Source of the DNA: Bacillota bacterium
GTDB lineage: Bacteria > Bacillota > Clostridia > Lachnospirales > Bianqueaceae
Reading direction: 5' to 3'
Length of the DNA: 53,155 bases
Assembly: GCA_017442535.1 (NCBI GenBank)
Contig: JAFRZL010000046.1
Span: 1-53,155 of the forward strand
The notes below the pieces were generated by a model. The model had not been told where the DNA came from. It did not search any database and saw nothing but the letters and a program-made list of their open reading frames with translations. This document shows positions 24,163 through 32,744 of the stretch, in pieces. The stretch's first letter is position 1. Every line of letters begins with the position of its first letter. Position numbers and translations under genes: made by a program.

Positions 24163-24204
24163 CGCCCGCAAAGAGGAAAATTAAGAAAAGAGGAGAATAC
24201 TTTC

Positions 24205-25488
24205 ATGAGTACCTACAAATTTGAGACCCTGCAGCTTCATGTCGGACAGGAACAGGCGGATCCCGCGACCGATTCCCGCGCCGTTCCGATCTATCAGACC
24301 ACTTCGTATGTGTTTCACAACAGTAAGCACGCGGCTGACCGCTTCGGGCTGGCCGATGCCGGGAATATTTACGGCAGGTTGACCAATTCCACACAGGAAG
24401 TGCTGGAAAAACGGCTCGCGGCCCTGGAGGGCGGCAGCGCCGCTCTTGCCTTGGCTTCCGGCGCGGCGGCCATCGCCTACACCATTGAAGCTCTGGCTGC
24501 GAACGGCGGGCATATCGTGGCGCAGAAAACCATCTACGGCGGCAGTTATAACCTGCTCGCCCACACTCTCCCGCAGTACGGCATTACTACCACCTTTGTG
24601 AATGCACATGATCTTGCGGAAGTCGAGGGCGCGATCCATGACGATACCCGCGCCGTATATCTGGAGACGCTTGGTAATCCCAACAGTGATATTCCCGATA
24701 TCGACGCGATCGCCGCCATCGCCCACCGTCACGGCCTGCCGGTTGTTGTCGACAACACCTTCGGAACACCTTATCTGATTCGTCCCTTTGAGCACGGGGC
24801 CGACATCGTGGTGCACTCCGCGACCAAGTTCATCGGGGGGCATGGCACCACACTCGGCGGCATCATCGTGGAATCCGGCAGATTCGACTGGCGTGCCGGC
24901 GGCAAGTACCCGAATATTGCCGAGCCCAATCCCAGCTACCACGGCGTCTCCTTCTATGACGCGGTCGGTCCGGCGGCCTTCGTAACCTATATCCGCGCGA
25001 TCCTACTCAGGGACACAGGTGCCTGCATCTCTCCCTTCAACGCCTTCCTGCTGCTTCAGGGCGTGGAAACCCTGTCGCTTAGGCTGGAGCGCCACGCGGA
25101 GAATACCCGGAAAGTCGTGGACTATCTCGCGAACCATCCTCTGGTCGAAAAGGTCAATCATCCCTCCCTGCCGGATCATCCGGACCACGAGCTGTACCTG
25201 AAGTACTTCCCCCGGGGCAGTGCCTCTATTTTTACCTTTGATATCAAGGGTGGCCGGGAAGAAGCCTGGGAATTCATCGATCATCTGAAGATCTTCTCTC
25301 TGCTGGCGAATGTCGCAGACGTAAAAAGTCTGGTCATCCATCCGGCTTCGACCACTCACTCCCAGCTGTCGGAGGATGAGCTTCTGGATCAGGGCATCAA
25401 GCCGAACACCATCCGTCTTTCCATCGGCACGGAGCATATCGATGACATCATCGCGGATCTGGAAAACGGTTTCGCGGCCATATCATAA
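24205..25488 (+). CDS. metY: O-acetylhomoserine sulfhydrylase (MetY type)
   Basis: A 427-residue Cys/Met-metabolism PLP enzyme. It would join O-acetylhomoserine with sulfide to give homocysteine. N-terminal FETLQLHVGQ, VPIYQTTSYVF, the YGR motif, LASGAAAI and PLP-binding Lys208 in HSATKFIGGHGT are the marks of the longer MetY branch, as opposed to cystathionine gamma-synthase of about 380 residues. AGAGGAG precedes the ATG. cysK follows after 29 nt. Expression is probably gated by the leader attenuator and the upstream operator. Confidence 0.93.
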   Translation: MSTYKFETLQLHVGQEQADPATDSRAVPIYQTTSYVFHNSKHAADRFGLADAGNIYGRLTNSTQEVLEKRLAALEGGSAALALASGAAAIAYTIEALAANGGHIVAQKTIYGGSYNLLAHTLPQYGITTTFVNAHDLAEVEGAIHDDTRAVYLETLGNPNSDIPDIDAIAAIAHRHGLPVVVDNTFGTPYLIRPFEHGADIVVHSATKFIGGHGTTLGGIIVESGRFDWRAGGKYPNIAEPNPSYHGVSFYDAVGPAAFVTYIRAILLRDTGACISPFNAFLLLQGVETLSLRLERHAENTRKVVDYLANHPLVEKVNHPSLPDHPDHELYLKYFPRGSASIFTFDIKGGREEAWEFIDHLKIFSLLANVADVKSLVIHPASTTHSQLSEDELLDQGIKPNTIRLSIGTEHIDDIIADLENGFAAIS

Positions 25489-25517
25489 ACACTAATAAAG
25501 AAAAGAGGTTATTCACC

Positions 25518-26453
25518 ATGTCAAAGATCTATAAGGGAACGCTGGAACTGATCGGCAATACGCCGCTCGTAGAGGTCGTCAACTTGGAAAAAGAACTGGG
25601 GCTCGAGGCCACGATCCTTGTCAAACTCGAGTTCTTCAACCCGGCCGGCAGTGTAAAAGACCGTATTGCCAAAGCCATGATCGAGGACGCGGAGGCCAAA
25701 GGCCTGCTGCGGGAGGGTTCCGTCATCATTGAACCGACCTCCGGCAATACGGGCATCGGGCTCGCCTCCATCGCCGCGGCCAAAGGTTACCGCATTATCC
25801 TGACCATGCCCGAAACCATGAGTGTCGAACGGCGCAATATTCTTAAAGCATACGGGGCCGAGATCGTTCTGACAGAAGGTTCCAAGGGTATGAAGGGCGC
25901 GATCGCCAAAGCGGATGAACTGGCTGCGGAGATCCCGGACAGCTTTATCCCGGGCCAGTTTGTCAATCCGGCCAATCCGGCCGTCCACAAAGCCACCACC
26001 GGTCCGGAGATCTGGAATGATACGGACGGCAACATTGATATCTTTATCGCGGGCGTCGGTACCGGCGGTACCGTCACCGGAACGGGTGAATACCTGAAAG
26101 AGCAGAATCCGGATATCCGTGTCGTCGCGCTGGAGCCCGCCGACTCGCCCGTGCTCTCTGAAGGCAGAGCCGGAGCCCACAAGATCCAGGGGATCGGCGC
26201 CGGATTCGTCCCGGACGTACTGAACACGAAGGTCTACGACGAAGTCTTTAAGGCTTCGCATCAGGATGCCTTCGCGGCGGCGAAGCTTCTGGCAAAAAAA
26301 GAAGGCATCTCCGTCGGTATTTCTTCCGGAGCTGCCCTCTTCGGTGCGATCCAGCTAGCCAAACGTCCGGAAAACAAGGGCAAGGTTATCGTGGCCCTGC
26401 TTCCGGACAGCGGAGACCGGTATTATTCCACCCCGCTTTTCACTGAGGATTAA
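25518..26453 (+). CDS. cysK: Cysteine synthase A
   Basis: A 311-residue O-acetylserine sulfhydrylase making cysteine from O-acetylserine and sulfide. It has N-terminal LIGNTPLVEV, PLP Lys47 in NPAGSVKDRIA, the substrate loop TSGNTGIG, the phosphate loop GVGTGGTVTGTG, the segment IQGIGAGFVP and the final SGDRYYST. Length is typical. It is second in the metY-cysK operon. In Bacillus, CysK also acts as a partner of the Rrf2 regulator CymR; whether that holds here, with an IscR-like regulator, is unknown. No serine acetyltransferase gene is in the window. Confidence 0.96.
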   Translation: MSKIYKGTLELIGNTPLVEVVNLEKELGLEATILVKLEFFNPAGSVKDRIAKAMIEDAEAKGLLREGSVIIEPTSGNTGIGLASIAAAKGYRIILTMPETMSVERRNILKAYGAEIVLTEGSKGMKGAIAKADELAAEIPDSFIPGQFVNPANPAVHKATTGPEIWNDTDGNIDIFIAGVGTGGTVTGTGEYLKEQNPDIRVVALEPADSPVLSEGRAGAHKIQGIGAGFVPDVLNTKVYDEVFKASHQDAFAAAKLLAKKEGISVGISSGAALFGAIQLAKRPENKGKVIVALLPDSGDRYYSTPLFTED

Positions 26454-26474
26454 AGTGCAAATACGCCCTCTTCC

Positions 26475-27158
26475 TCATCCATTGCCGTTCACAATACGAA
26501 TATAATCCTCTTTGGGGATCATGGGTGCCTCCAGCTGCGCGACTGTTTCGGCAGAAAGCGTCAGCCTGGAGGCATATTCTTTGCCGGCCTCTTCAAAGCG
26601 CGTCAGCAGCGGATCCGCGACGATGGCGGCCGCAGGCACATTCAGCATCGGTGTTTCCGGAACGCAGACGATCTGTGGATCCCGGAAGCATTGTTTGCAC
26701 TGCATGCGCAGGCTGTCAAAATTACCGTCCCAGTCGGGGAAACCGCATCCGCAGATAACCAGTGTGTGAATCTTCGAGAAATCCGCAAGTGCCTCGTGGC
26801 GGACCGACCCGTCATCTTCCTGCACCATCTTCATCTTAATCAGAGGAATGGTGCGGTCCAGCAAGGCTTTCAGATGCGAGGGCATGCCGTAGCAGTACAG
26901 TGGGAAGCTCCAGATGATCAAGTCCGCAGTCCTGTACAGATCCAGGATTTCGTTCTGGTCATCGTTGATCACACAGTGCCCGTCCATCTTCTGCCAACAT
27001 CCGAAACATCCCCTGCAGGGCGCGATCCGCTTTTCGATGACATTGACAACGTGGACTTCATGCTCCTGATGCTGATTCAGCCCCCTCAGAAAAGCCTCCG
27101 TCATCCTGAAGGTATCGCTCTTCTGCTTCGGACTTCCGTTAAGAACAAGTACTTTCAT
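26475..27158 (-). CDS. Flavodoxin-fold NAD(P)H-dependent oxidoreductase
   Basis: A 227-residue protein with the flavodoxin/FMN-reductase fold. It starts VLVLNGSPKQKSDTFRM, the phosphate loop for FMN, and has CRGCFGCWQKMDGHCVI, a Cys-rich segment common in clostridial iron-sulfur flavoproteins and multimeric flavodoxins, followed by FPLYCYGMPSHLKALLDR. The Cys spacing (C-x2-C-x2-C-x6-C) resembles a compact 4Fe-4S site, but ligation is inference. It is last in a three-gene operon after thpR and the MBL hydrolase, and converges on cysK. Confidence 0.85.
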   Translation of the reverse strand: MKVLVLNGSPKQKSDTFRMTEAFLRGLNQHQEHEVHVVNVIEKRIAPCRGCFGCWQKMDGHCVINDDQNEILDLYRTADLIIWSFPLYCYGMPSHLKALLDRTIPLIKMKMVQEDDGSVRHEALADFSKIHTLVICGCGFPDWDGNFDSLRMQCKQCFRDPQIVCVPETPMLNVPAAAIVADPLLTRFEEAGKEYASRLTLSAETVAQLEAPMIPKEDYIRIVNGNG

Positions 27159-27174
27159 GATCTGTTCCTCCCCT

Positions 27175-27765
27175 TCAAAATATACCGATCATGTCTTTAG
27201 CGTTGGCGTGCGCGTAATAGATCCTCCTGGGCCGGAAAGCAAGCAAATGCTTCCAATCGGTTTTTAAGAGCGCATTTTCCTCATAGGCTGCAAGGTATTC
27301 CAAAGGCTCCAAATCCCCCACCAGGCAGTCCCCGTCGTCCATTATCAGAGAAATACTGTCCTCGCTATGGCTTGGGGTATGAATCATCTCGCCGGCGATC
27401 CCCAGGCGCGCAAGAAAAGCTCTGCTTTCCGCACAGGTAATCACTGTCGCCTCCTCTTCCCTGACCGGTACAAAGGGTAGCTTGTCCTTGGCAAAGATTT
27501 TGTCCGAAAAATGCACCCTGCCAGCCTGCACATCGACAAGCAGTAACTTCACTCCCTGACGCATCAGCTCTCCGATCAGACCCATATGGTCGGGATGATA
27601 ATGAGTCGCCATGACAAATTGTATATCCTGCAGCTTCACATGGCATTCTTTGATTGCTTTGAAGAAAACCGGCAAGGTCCCCGCATAGTCCGTATCGACC
27701 AGCAGGTACCCCTCAGAGCCGCGAATCAGAAACGTATTGGTATTCCCGTATTTAAGCAGAATCAT
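27175..27765 (-). CDS. MBL-fold metallo-hydrolase
   Basis: A 196-residue metallo-beta-lactamase-fold enzyme. The metal motif is HYHPDH (His55, His57, Asp59, His60), with further metal ligands in TPSHSEDS and GDCLVGDLEP and a C-terminal YYAHA. It is compact compared with glyoxalase II. The substrate cannot be read. It lies 16 nt after thpR's stop and 16 nt before the flavodoxin-fold gene, all one transcript. Confidence 0.87.
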   Translation of the reverse strand: MILLKYGNTNTFLIRGSEGYLLVDTDYAGTLPVFFKAIKECHVKLQDIQFVMATHYHPDHMGLIGELMRQGVKLLLVDVQAGRVHFSDKIFAKDKLPFVPVREEEATVITCAESRAFLARLGIAGEMIHTPSHSEDSISLIMDDGDCLVGDLEPLEYLAAYEENALLKTDWKHLLAFRPRRIYYAHANAKDMIGIF

Positions 27766-27781
27766 CGTCTCTCTCCACCCG

Positions 27782-28291
27782 TCACTGCATGATCACGGAG
27801 CCCAGTTCGGTATAGATTCTGCCGTTTTTCCCCTGGGTGGACTGCATCAGGGAAATTTTGTCGACCGTCATGGATGCCGGATGGATGGTCACGGGCTCGA
27901 TCCGTCCATGTGTGAACTCGGCCTTGCGCAGGATCGTCACATGCGGCTTGAATCTCGATCTGTCATAAGGCACCTTCGTATCCGCCAGAATATGCCGGAC
28001 CTGCCCCGCAAGACTCTCCAGCCCGCTGCTTTGTGTAAAGCCGGTCCACCACAGTGTGTCAAAACAGCCGATCCTGTCCATCGTAATCGTAAACGGCTGA
28101 AAAACAACACCCTCCATCAGTTCGAGAATCCTGTCCGGATCCCCGAATTCGCCGATAAACGCGAGCGTGATATGCAGGTTTTCCGGCGGAATATAATTGC
28201 CTTTTACATGCAGGCGCCGGAAATCCGTCTGCACTTCCCGAGCCGAGCGCTTCAGCGCATCATTAAGCTGTATGGCAATAAAGAGTCTCAT
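27782..28291 (-). CDS. thpR: RNA 2',3'-cyclic phosphodiesterase (2H family)
   Basis: A 169-residue 2H phosphoesterase. Two HxT motifs, His40-Ile-Thr42 (ENLHITLAFIGE) and His117-Val-Thr119 (FKPHVTILRK), form the active site. N-terminal MRLFIAIQL is typical of ThpR/LigT, which opens 2',3'-cyclic phosphates on RNA. GGGAGG lies 9 nt before the ATG, with a near-consensus promoter upstream. It is the first gene of the thpR-MBL-flavodoxin operon. Confidence 0.92.
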   Translation of the reverse strand: MRLFIAIQLNDALKRSAREVQTDFRRLHVKGNYIPPENLHITLAFIGEFGDPDRILELMEGVVFQPFTITMDRIGCFDTLWWTGFTQSSGLESLAGQVRHILADTKVPYDRSRFKPHVTILRKAEFTHGRIEPVTIHPASMTVDKISLMQSTQGKNGRIYTELGSVIMQ

Positions 28292-28323
28292 TCCCGGCCG
28301 CCTCCCTTGAAAAAGATATGGTC

Positions 28324-28352
28324 AGTTTACCTTAAATACACGCTTTTGTCAA
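28324..28352 (-). promoter_or_regulatory. thpR: Promoter of the thpR operon
   Basis: On the minus strand TTGACA (28347-28352), a 17-bp spacer and TAAACT (28324-28329), between the terminator of the nucleoside operon and thpR. Confidence 0.82.
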
Positions 28353-28364
28353 TCATCGGCCAAC

Positions 28365-28387
28365 GAAAAACGCCCCTCCCGGGGCGT
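28365..28387 (-). terminator. Terminator of the nucleoside salvage operon
   Basis: ACGCCCC (28370-28376) pairs with GGGGCGT (28381-28387) around a short loop. On the minus strand TTTTT follows. It lies 42 bp past the deoB-cdd stop. Confidence 0.85.
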
Positions 28388-28428
28388 TTCTTTGTCTTTC
28401 ATCTGTTGCGAATCATCGTGTGATCGGA

Positions 28429-30018
28429 TCAGAGTTCATTCTTCGTGAACATTTCCGGCAGGACTTCCTCCAGCCGGTATTCTCCGACTCCGGCCGGGCC
28501 GCCCAGCACGAGAATAAAATCTTTATCGCAGAATTCGGCCATAACCTGGCGGCAGACACCGTAGGGCGCGCAGAAATCGGCGATCTCCCCCTCTCTGCCT
28601 CCGGCGATCGCGATCTTCGCGAAATGCCTCTCGCCCTCACTGACCGCCTTAAAGAAAGCCGTACGTTCCGCGCAGATGGTCGGCGTATAGGTTGCATTCT
28701 CGATATTGCAGCCCGTATATACGCGTCCGTCCGCCGTCATCAGCGCGGCACCCACCTGATAATGCGAATAAGGCGCGTAGGATTTCCGGCGCGCTTCCAG
28801 CGCCATCCGGTAGAGGCCCTCATCGTCCGGCGCGTCATCAGGCAGAAAAGCAGCGTCCGAAAGTGCTTCCCTCAGGAAACTTTTTCCGGCGGTCTTGCCC
28901 GGCTCCACACCGAAATAATCCAGCACCGTCGCGCAAACATCCGCAAAACACGCTCTGGTATGCAGATTGAGACCCTGCCGCACATGTTTGCCGTACAGCA
29001 GCATTGGCACATATTCGCGGCTGTGATCGGTCGACGGTGTCGAGGGGTCGCAGCCGTGATCCGCCGTAATGATCAGCAGATCGTCCGGCCGCATCTTGCC
29101 GATCAATTCGCGAAGCTGCCGGTCAAACACCGTCAGTGCTTTTGCGTATCCCGCGACATCATTCCTGTGTCCGTACACCATGTCAAAATCGACCAGATTG
29201 GTGAAGCACAGGCCGTTAAAATCGCGCTCCGCCATATCCAGCGTGACTTCCATTCCGTTCACATTATTCTGTGTACGCGTAAACTCGGTAAAACCGCGCC
29301 CGCCGAACAGATCATAGATTTTACCGACCGAGATCACATCATAGCCGGCCGCTTTGAGCCTGTCATTCACGGTATCCGCGGGTGGTTCGAGTGAAAAATC
29401 ATGCCGGTTCGCGGTCCTTGTGTAGGGCCATTCCCCGGTAAAAGGTCTGGCGATGACCCGTGCCACACCATGCTTTCCGACAAGCATTTTGCGCGCGATC
29501 TCACAGATCCGGTATAATTCATCAATGGGTACCACGTCCTCGTGCGCCGCGATCTGGAACACGCTGTCCGCGGAAGTATAAACGATCAGGTCGCCGGTCT
29601 CGACATGCTGTCTGCCATAGTCCCGGATCACGTCCGTCCCGGAATAAGGCTTGTTGACCAGCACGCCGCGGCCCGTCAGCCGCTCGAATTCTTCGATCAC
29701 TTCCGGCGGGAATCCATCCGGGTAGGTCGGAAGAGGCTCTGGCGAAACGATCCCGCCAAGCTCCCAATGGCCGATCGTCGAATCCTTTCCCTGGCTCACT
29801 TCCTTCAGTTTGGCATAGGCACCCCTGGGCCGATCAACACCGCCACCCACACCGTCAATATTGAACAGACCCAATTCGGTCATCGTCGGACAGTAGAAGT
29901 TTTCGTGATTCCGCACCGCGCCGAGTGTATTGCTGCCCTCGTCGTTCCAGAGCGCGGCATCCGGCAGCTCGCCGACGCCGAAACTGTCCAGCACAATGAT
30001 AAATACTCGTTTCTTCAT
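28429..30018 (-). CDS. Phosphopentomutase-cytidine deaminase fusion
   Basis: A single 529-codon frame. Residues 1 to about 388 are phosphopentomutase (DeoB): N-terminal FIIVLDSFGVGELPDA, the phosphorylated Thr region GSNTLG, GKDSTIGHWEL, and the metal site ITADHGCDPSTPSTDHSRE. Residues from about 400 are cytidine deaminase (Cdd): YAPYSHYQVGAAL, TGCNIENATYTPTICAERTA with Cys449 and Glu451, and CRQVMAEFC. DeoB interconverts deoxyribose and ribose 1- and 5-phosphates; Cdd turns cytidine into uridine. The joint near 28845 is in frame, with an acidic PDDAPDDE linker. The usual PCxxC zinc pair reads PYGVC (Pro485, Tyr486, Cys489), with Cys483 two residues earlier. It is the last gene of the nucleoside operon. 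Confidence 0.95.
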   Translation of the reverse strand: MKKRVFIIVLDSFGVGELPDAALWNDEGSNTLGAVRNHENFYCPTMTELGLFNIDGVGGGVDRPRGAYAKLKEVSQGKDSTIGHWELGGIVSPEPLPTYPDGFPPEVIEEFERLTGRGVLVNKPYSGTDVIRDYGRQHVETGDLIVYTSADSVFQIAAHEDVVPIDELYRICEIARKMLVGKHGVARVIARPFTGEWPYTRTANRHDFSLEPPADTVNDRLKAAGYDVISVGKIYDLFGGRGFTEFTRTQNNVNGMEVTLDMAERDFNGLCFTNLVDFDMVYGHRNDVAGYAKALTVFDRQLRELIGKMRPDDLLIITADHGCDPSTPSTDHSREYVPMLLYGKHVRQGLNLHTRACFADVCATVLDYFGVEPGKTAGKSFLREALSDAAFLPDDAPDDEGLYRMALEARRKSYAPYSHYQVGAALMTADGRVYTGCNIENATYTPTICAERTAFFKAVSEGERHFAKIAIAGGREGEIADFCAPYGVCRQVMAEFCDKDFILVLGGPAGVGEYRLEEVLPEMFTKNEL

Positions 30019-30049
30019 AGTTAAACCCTTTTCCCGCCGTGAATGCGTC

Positions 30050-30754
30050 TTACGCGATCTCCAGCGCGATATCCATCATGTCCAGGAAAGTGCTCTGCCG
30101 TTCTTCGGGAGTCGTGTCCTCCGGATGGACCAGAGAATCGCTGACCGTGCAGATCGAGAGCGCCTTTTTCCCCAGGCGTGCCGCATTGCAGTAGAGCGCG
30201 GCTGACTCCATTTCAACGCCAAGGACACCCATCTTGACCCAGTCCAGACGGGCTTTTGCATCGTCGTAGAAATTATCGGTCGACAGAATATTGCCGACTT
30301 TATAGCGGATCTTCCTCCTGTCGCACTCATCCGCTGCCCTACGCAGCAGATCAAAATCCGCGATCGGACTGAAAAGGCCAGGCAGACGGTACTGCGCGGC
30401 ATAATTGCTATCCGTGCAGGCGGCCTGCGCCAGAATAATGTCGCGGACATGCAGATCTTTATCAAGTCCCCCGCAGGAGCCGACGCGTATGATCGCCTCC
30501 ACACCGTAAAAAGCGAATAACTCGTAGGAGTAGATGCCGATCGAAGGAAGCCCCATTCCGGAAGCCATGACGGACACGCGTTTTCCCTTGTATGTGCCGG
30601 TATAGCCCTGAATGCCCCGGACATTATTGACCAGCACGGGATGATCAAAAAAGGTTTCGGCGATGAATTTCGAGCGCAGCGGGTCGCCCGGCATCAGCAC
30701 GGTCGGGGCGAAATCACCGTATTCTGCGCTGATATGTGGAGTTGAAGCCGCCAT
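30050..30754 (-). CDS. deoD: Purine-nucleoside phosphorylase, DeoD type
   Basis: A 234-residue hexameric-type phosphorylase splitting purine (deoxy)nucleosides into base and (deoxy)ribose 1-phosphate. Seen are VLMPGDPLRSKFIAE, VSVMASGMGLPSIGIY (the family signature), RVGSCGG (phosphate site), GVEMESAALY and the catalytic Asp in TVSDSL. Its ATG abuts the deoC stop (TAAATG), so translation is probably coupled. The product feeds the DeoB half of the next gene. Confidence 0.96.
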   Translation of the reverse strand: MAASTPHISAEYGDFAPTVLMPGDPLRSKFIAETFFDHPVLVNNVRGIQGYTGTYKGKRVSVMASGMGLPSIGIYSYELFAFYGVEAIIRVGSCGGLDKDLHVRDIILAQAACTDSNYAAQYRLPGLFSPIADFDLLRRAADECDRRKIRYKVGNILSTDNFYDDAKARLDWVKMGVLGVEMESAALYCNAARLGKKALSICTVSDSLVHPEDTTPEERQSTFLDMMDIALEIA

Positions 30755-31417
30755 TTATTTCACCTGTTCCGCGGCTTTAACGATCTTGACAATGCGGCTT
30801 GTCCCAAGCCTGGACGCCCCAAGCTCAATGAATTTCTCCGCATCCTCAATCGAAGAGATGCCTCCGGCGGCTTTCATGCGGACACCCGGCCCGATATTGG
30901 CCGCGAACAGTGCGATGTCCTCGAAAGTCGCGCCGGCTTTCGAAAAGCCGGTCGAGGTCTTGATAAAATCGGCGCCCGCTTCGGTGACCAGACGGCACAT
31001 CGTGACTTTTTCCTCCTCGGTCAGGAGGCAGGTCTCGATGATGACTTTAAGGATCTTTTCGCCGCAGGCCGCCTTCAGAATACGGATCTCGTTCAGCACA
31101 TATTCGGTGTTGCCGGCTTTCAGCTCGCCGATATTGATGACCATGTCGATCTCATCCGCGCCGTTCTCGAGCGCATCGACCGTCTCCGCGAGCTTCACGG
31201 CTGTCGTATTGTAACCGTTCGGGAAGCCGATGACCGTACAGATCGCAAGCCTGTCGCCGACATACTCTTTGGCCCTCTTCACAAAACTTGGCGGAATGCA
31301 TACGGAAGCCGTATGATATTTCATTCCGTCGTCGCAGATACTCCTGATCTCATCCCATGTCGCTGTCTGTGCAAGCAGCGTATGGTCGCATTTACCTAAG
31401 ATTTCCTGAATGTCCAT
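30755..31417 (-). CDS. deoC: Deoxyribose-phosphate aldolase
   Basis: A 220-residue class I aldolase that splits deoxyribose 5-phosphate into glyceraldehyde 3-phosphate and acetaldehyde. The catalytic residues are Asp91 (DEIDMVI) and Schiff-base Lys153 (DFIKTSTGF), with a third key Lys in [14 protein letters not shown] precedes the ATG. It completes the catabolic end of the salvage operon. Confidence 0.96.
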   Translation of the reverse strand: MDIQEILGKCDHTLLAQTATWDEIRSICDDGMKYHTASVCIPPSFVKRAKEYVGDRLAICTVIGFPNGYNTTAVKLAETVDALENGADEIDMVINIGELKAGNTEYVLNEIRILKAACGEKILKVIIETCLLTEEEKVTMCRLVTEAGADFIKTSTGFSKAGATFEDIALFAANIGPGVRMKAAGGISSIEDAEKFIELGASRLGTSRIVKIVKAAEQVK

Positions 31418-31475
31418 AATTCACTCCTGATCATCCGGCAGGCGGTCCGCTTTCGGCGGATCCGCCTCCGTCATT

Positions 31476-32105
31476 TTACTTTCTAATTCCCATCTTCTTC
31501 AAGCGGCGCTCGACGGTGCTGATCAGCATCTCCATCGCGATGTGGTTCTTTCCGCCTTCCGGCACGATAATGTGCGCCTTTTTCTTACAGGGCTCCACAT
31601 ACTGCTCATGCATCGGTTTAACGGTCGACAGATACTGATCCATCACCGATTCCATACTCCGCCCGCGCTCCTCCATGTCACGTTTGGCACGTCGGAGCAC
31701 TCTGACATCGGCATCCGTATCAACAAAAATACGAATATCCATCTGATTCGCCAGCTCATCGTCCGTGAAAAGCAGAATGCCTTCGACAATGATGATCGGC
31801 CGGCTCTCCAGCTCCAGTACTTCGCCGGAGCGGTTGTGCACGGTGAAATCATACTGCGGCACCGTGACCTTCTCCCCGGCCTTCAACGCTTTGAGATGCT
31901 CGATCATCAGCGGAATCTCCAGTGAATCCGGGTGATCGTAATTGATCCTGCAGCGCTGCTCGTATGTCAGTTCATCATGCCGGCGGTAGTAAAAATCCAT
32001 TGAGAGCAGCACGGCCTCCTCCGGAAAAGCTTCGATCAGCCGTTTCGCGACGGTCGTCTTGCCGCTCCCGCTGCCGCCGCAGATTCCAATGACCAGCGGC
32101 TTCAT
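31476..32105 (-). CDS. udk: Uridine kinase
   Basis: A 209-residue P-loop kinase phosphorylating uridine or cytidine. It has Walker A GGSGSGKTT near the N-terminus, SMDFYYRRHDELT, INYDHPDSLEIPLM, VPQYDFTVHNRS and IIIVEGILLF. The ATG at 32105 overlaps the tdk stop by 4 nt (ATGA), with GAAGGGGA upstream. The frame is open to 32162, but that segment lies inside tdk. Downstream spacing to deoC is 58 nt. Confidence 0.94.
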   Translation of the reverse strand: MKPLVIGICGGSGSGKTTVAKRLIEAFPEEAVLLSMDFYYRRHDELTYEQRCRINYDHPDSLEIPLMIEHLKALKAGEKVTVPQYDFTVHNRSGEVLELESRPIIIVEGILLFTDDELANQMDIRIFVDTDADVRVLRRAKRDMEERGRSMESVMDQYLSTVKPMHEQYVEPCKKKAHIIVPEGGKNHIAMEMLISTVERRLKKMGIRK

Positions 32106-32698
32106 GAGATGATCCCCTTCTCTTCCTGTTCTTTTTTCCGCTTCAGCCAGCAGCTGCGGCACATCGCCTCATAGCGCGAATTGCTGCCGATCAGGATCTG
32201 CGCCCCCCGGTAGACGACGTTTCCGTTATCATCGAAGCGTGCATTCACAGTCGCCTTGGCGCCGCAGCGGCAGACCGACTTGATCTCGGAGACCGATTCC
32301 GCGATTTCAAGCAGCCGCTTGCTGCCCGGGAACAGGTGAGTCAGAAAGTCCGTACGCAGACCAAAGCAGAGTACGGGGATGTCCCTGTCGAGGACAAGAT
32401 TCCCGAGCTGATCGACCTGGTCTTCCGTCAGAAATTGACATTCATCGACAATGACGACGTCGCGGTCCGTATAGTGGTCCATATAGAGCTTATACAGATC
32501 CATGTCGTCCGGCACCATAAGGCAGGGCGCCTCCAGTCCGATGCGGGACCGGACAACCGCTTTTTCTTCGCGGTTATCGAGCGCGGGCTTCAACAGCAGC
32601 ACCTTCATCCCGCGCTCTTCGTAATTGAATTTCGTGATCAGCGCCTGAGCCGTTTTGGAACTGCCCATCGCGCCGTACTTAAAATATAATTTCGCCAT
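32102..32698 (-). CDS. tdk: Thymidine kinase, type II
   Basis: A 198-residue type II thymidine kinase with N-terminal YFKYGAMGSSKTAQAL (P-loop), Walker B VVIVDECQFL, the lasso segment KATVNARF and a four-Cys zinc site (CRCG and CRSC). It makes dTMP from thymidine. The gene overlaps udk by 4 nt and follows the pyrimidine phosphorylase by 46 nt. Confidence 0.95.
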   Translation of the reverse strand: MAKLYFKYGAMGSSKTAQALITKFNYEERGMKVLLLKPALDNREEKAVVRSRIGLEAPCLMVPDDMDLYKLYMDHYTDRDVVIVDECQFLTEDQVDQLGNLVLDRDIPVLCFGLRTDFLTHLFPGSKRLLEIAESVSEIKSVCRCGAKATVNARFDDNGNVVYRGAQILIGSNSRYEAMCRSCWLKRKKEQEEKGIIS

Positions 32699-32744
32699 GA
32701 TTCATACCACCGGCGCCCACGTTGCGGGCGCCTTCCGTTCCCTA

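Noticed and set aside
23949..24204. SAM riboswitch or T-box in the metY leader
   Set aside because: The leader shows a superficial CTTATC plus AAGGAGG resemblance but lacks the rest of the SAM-I core, and there is no T-box sequence or specifier-loop layout. The AAGGAGG is the ribosome binding site of the leader ORF.
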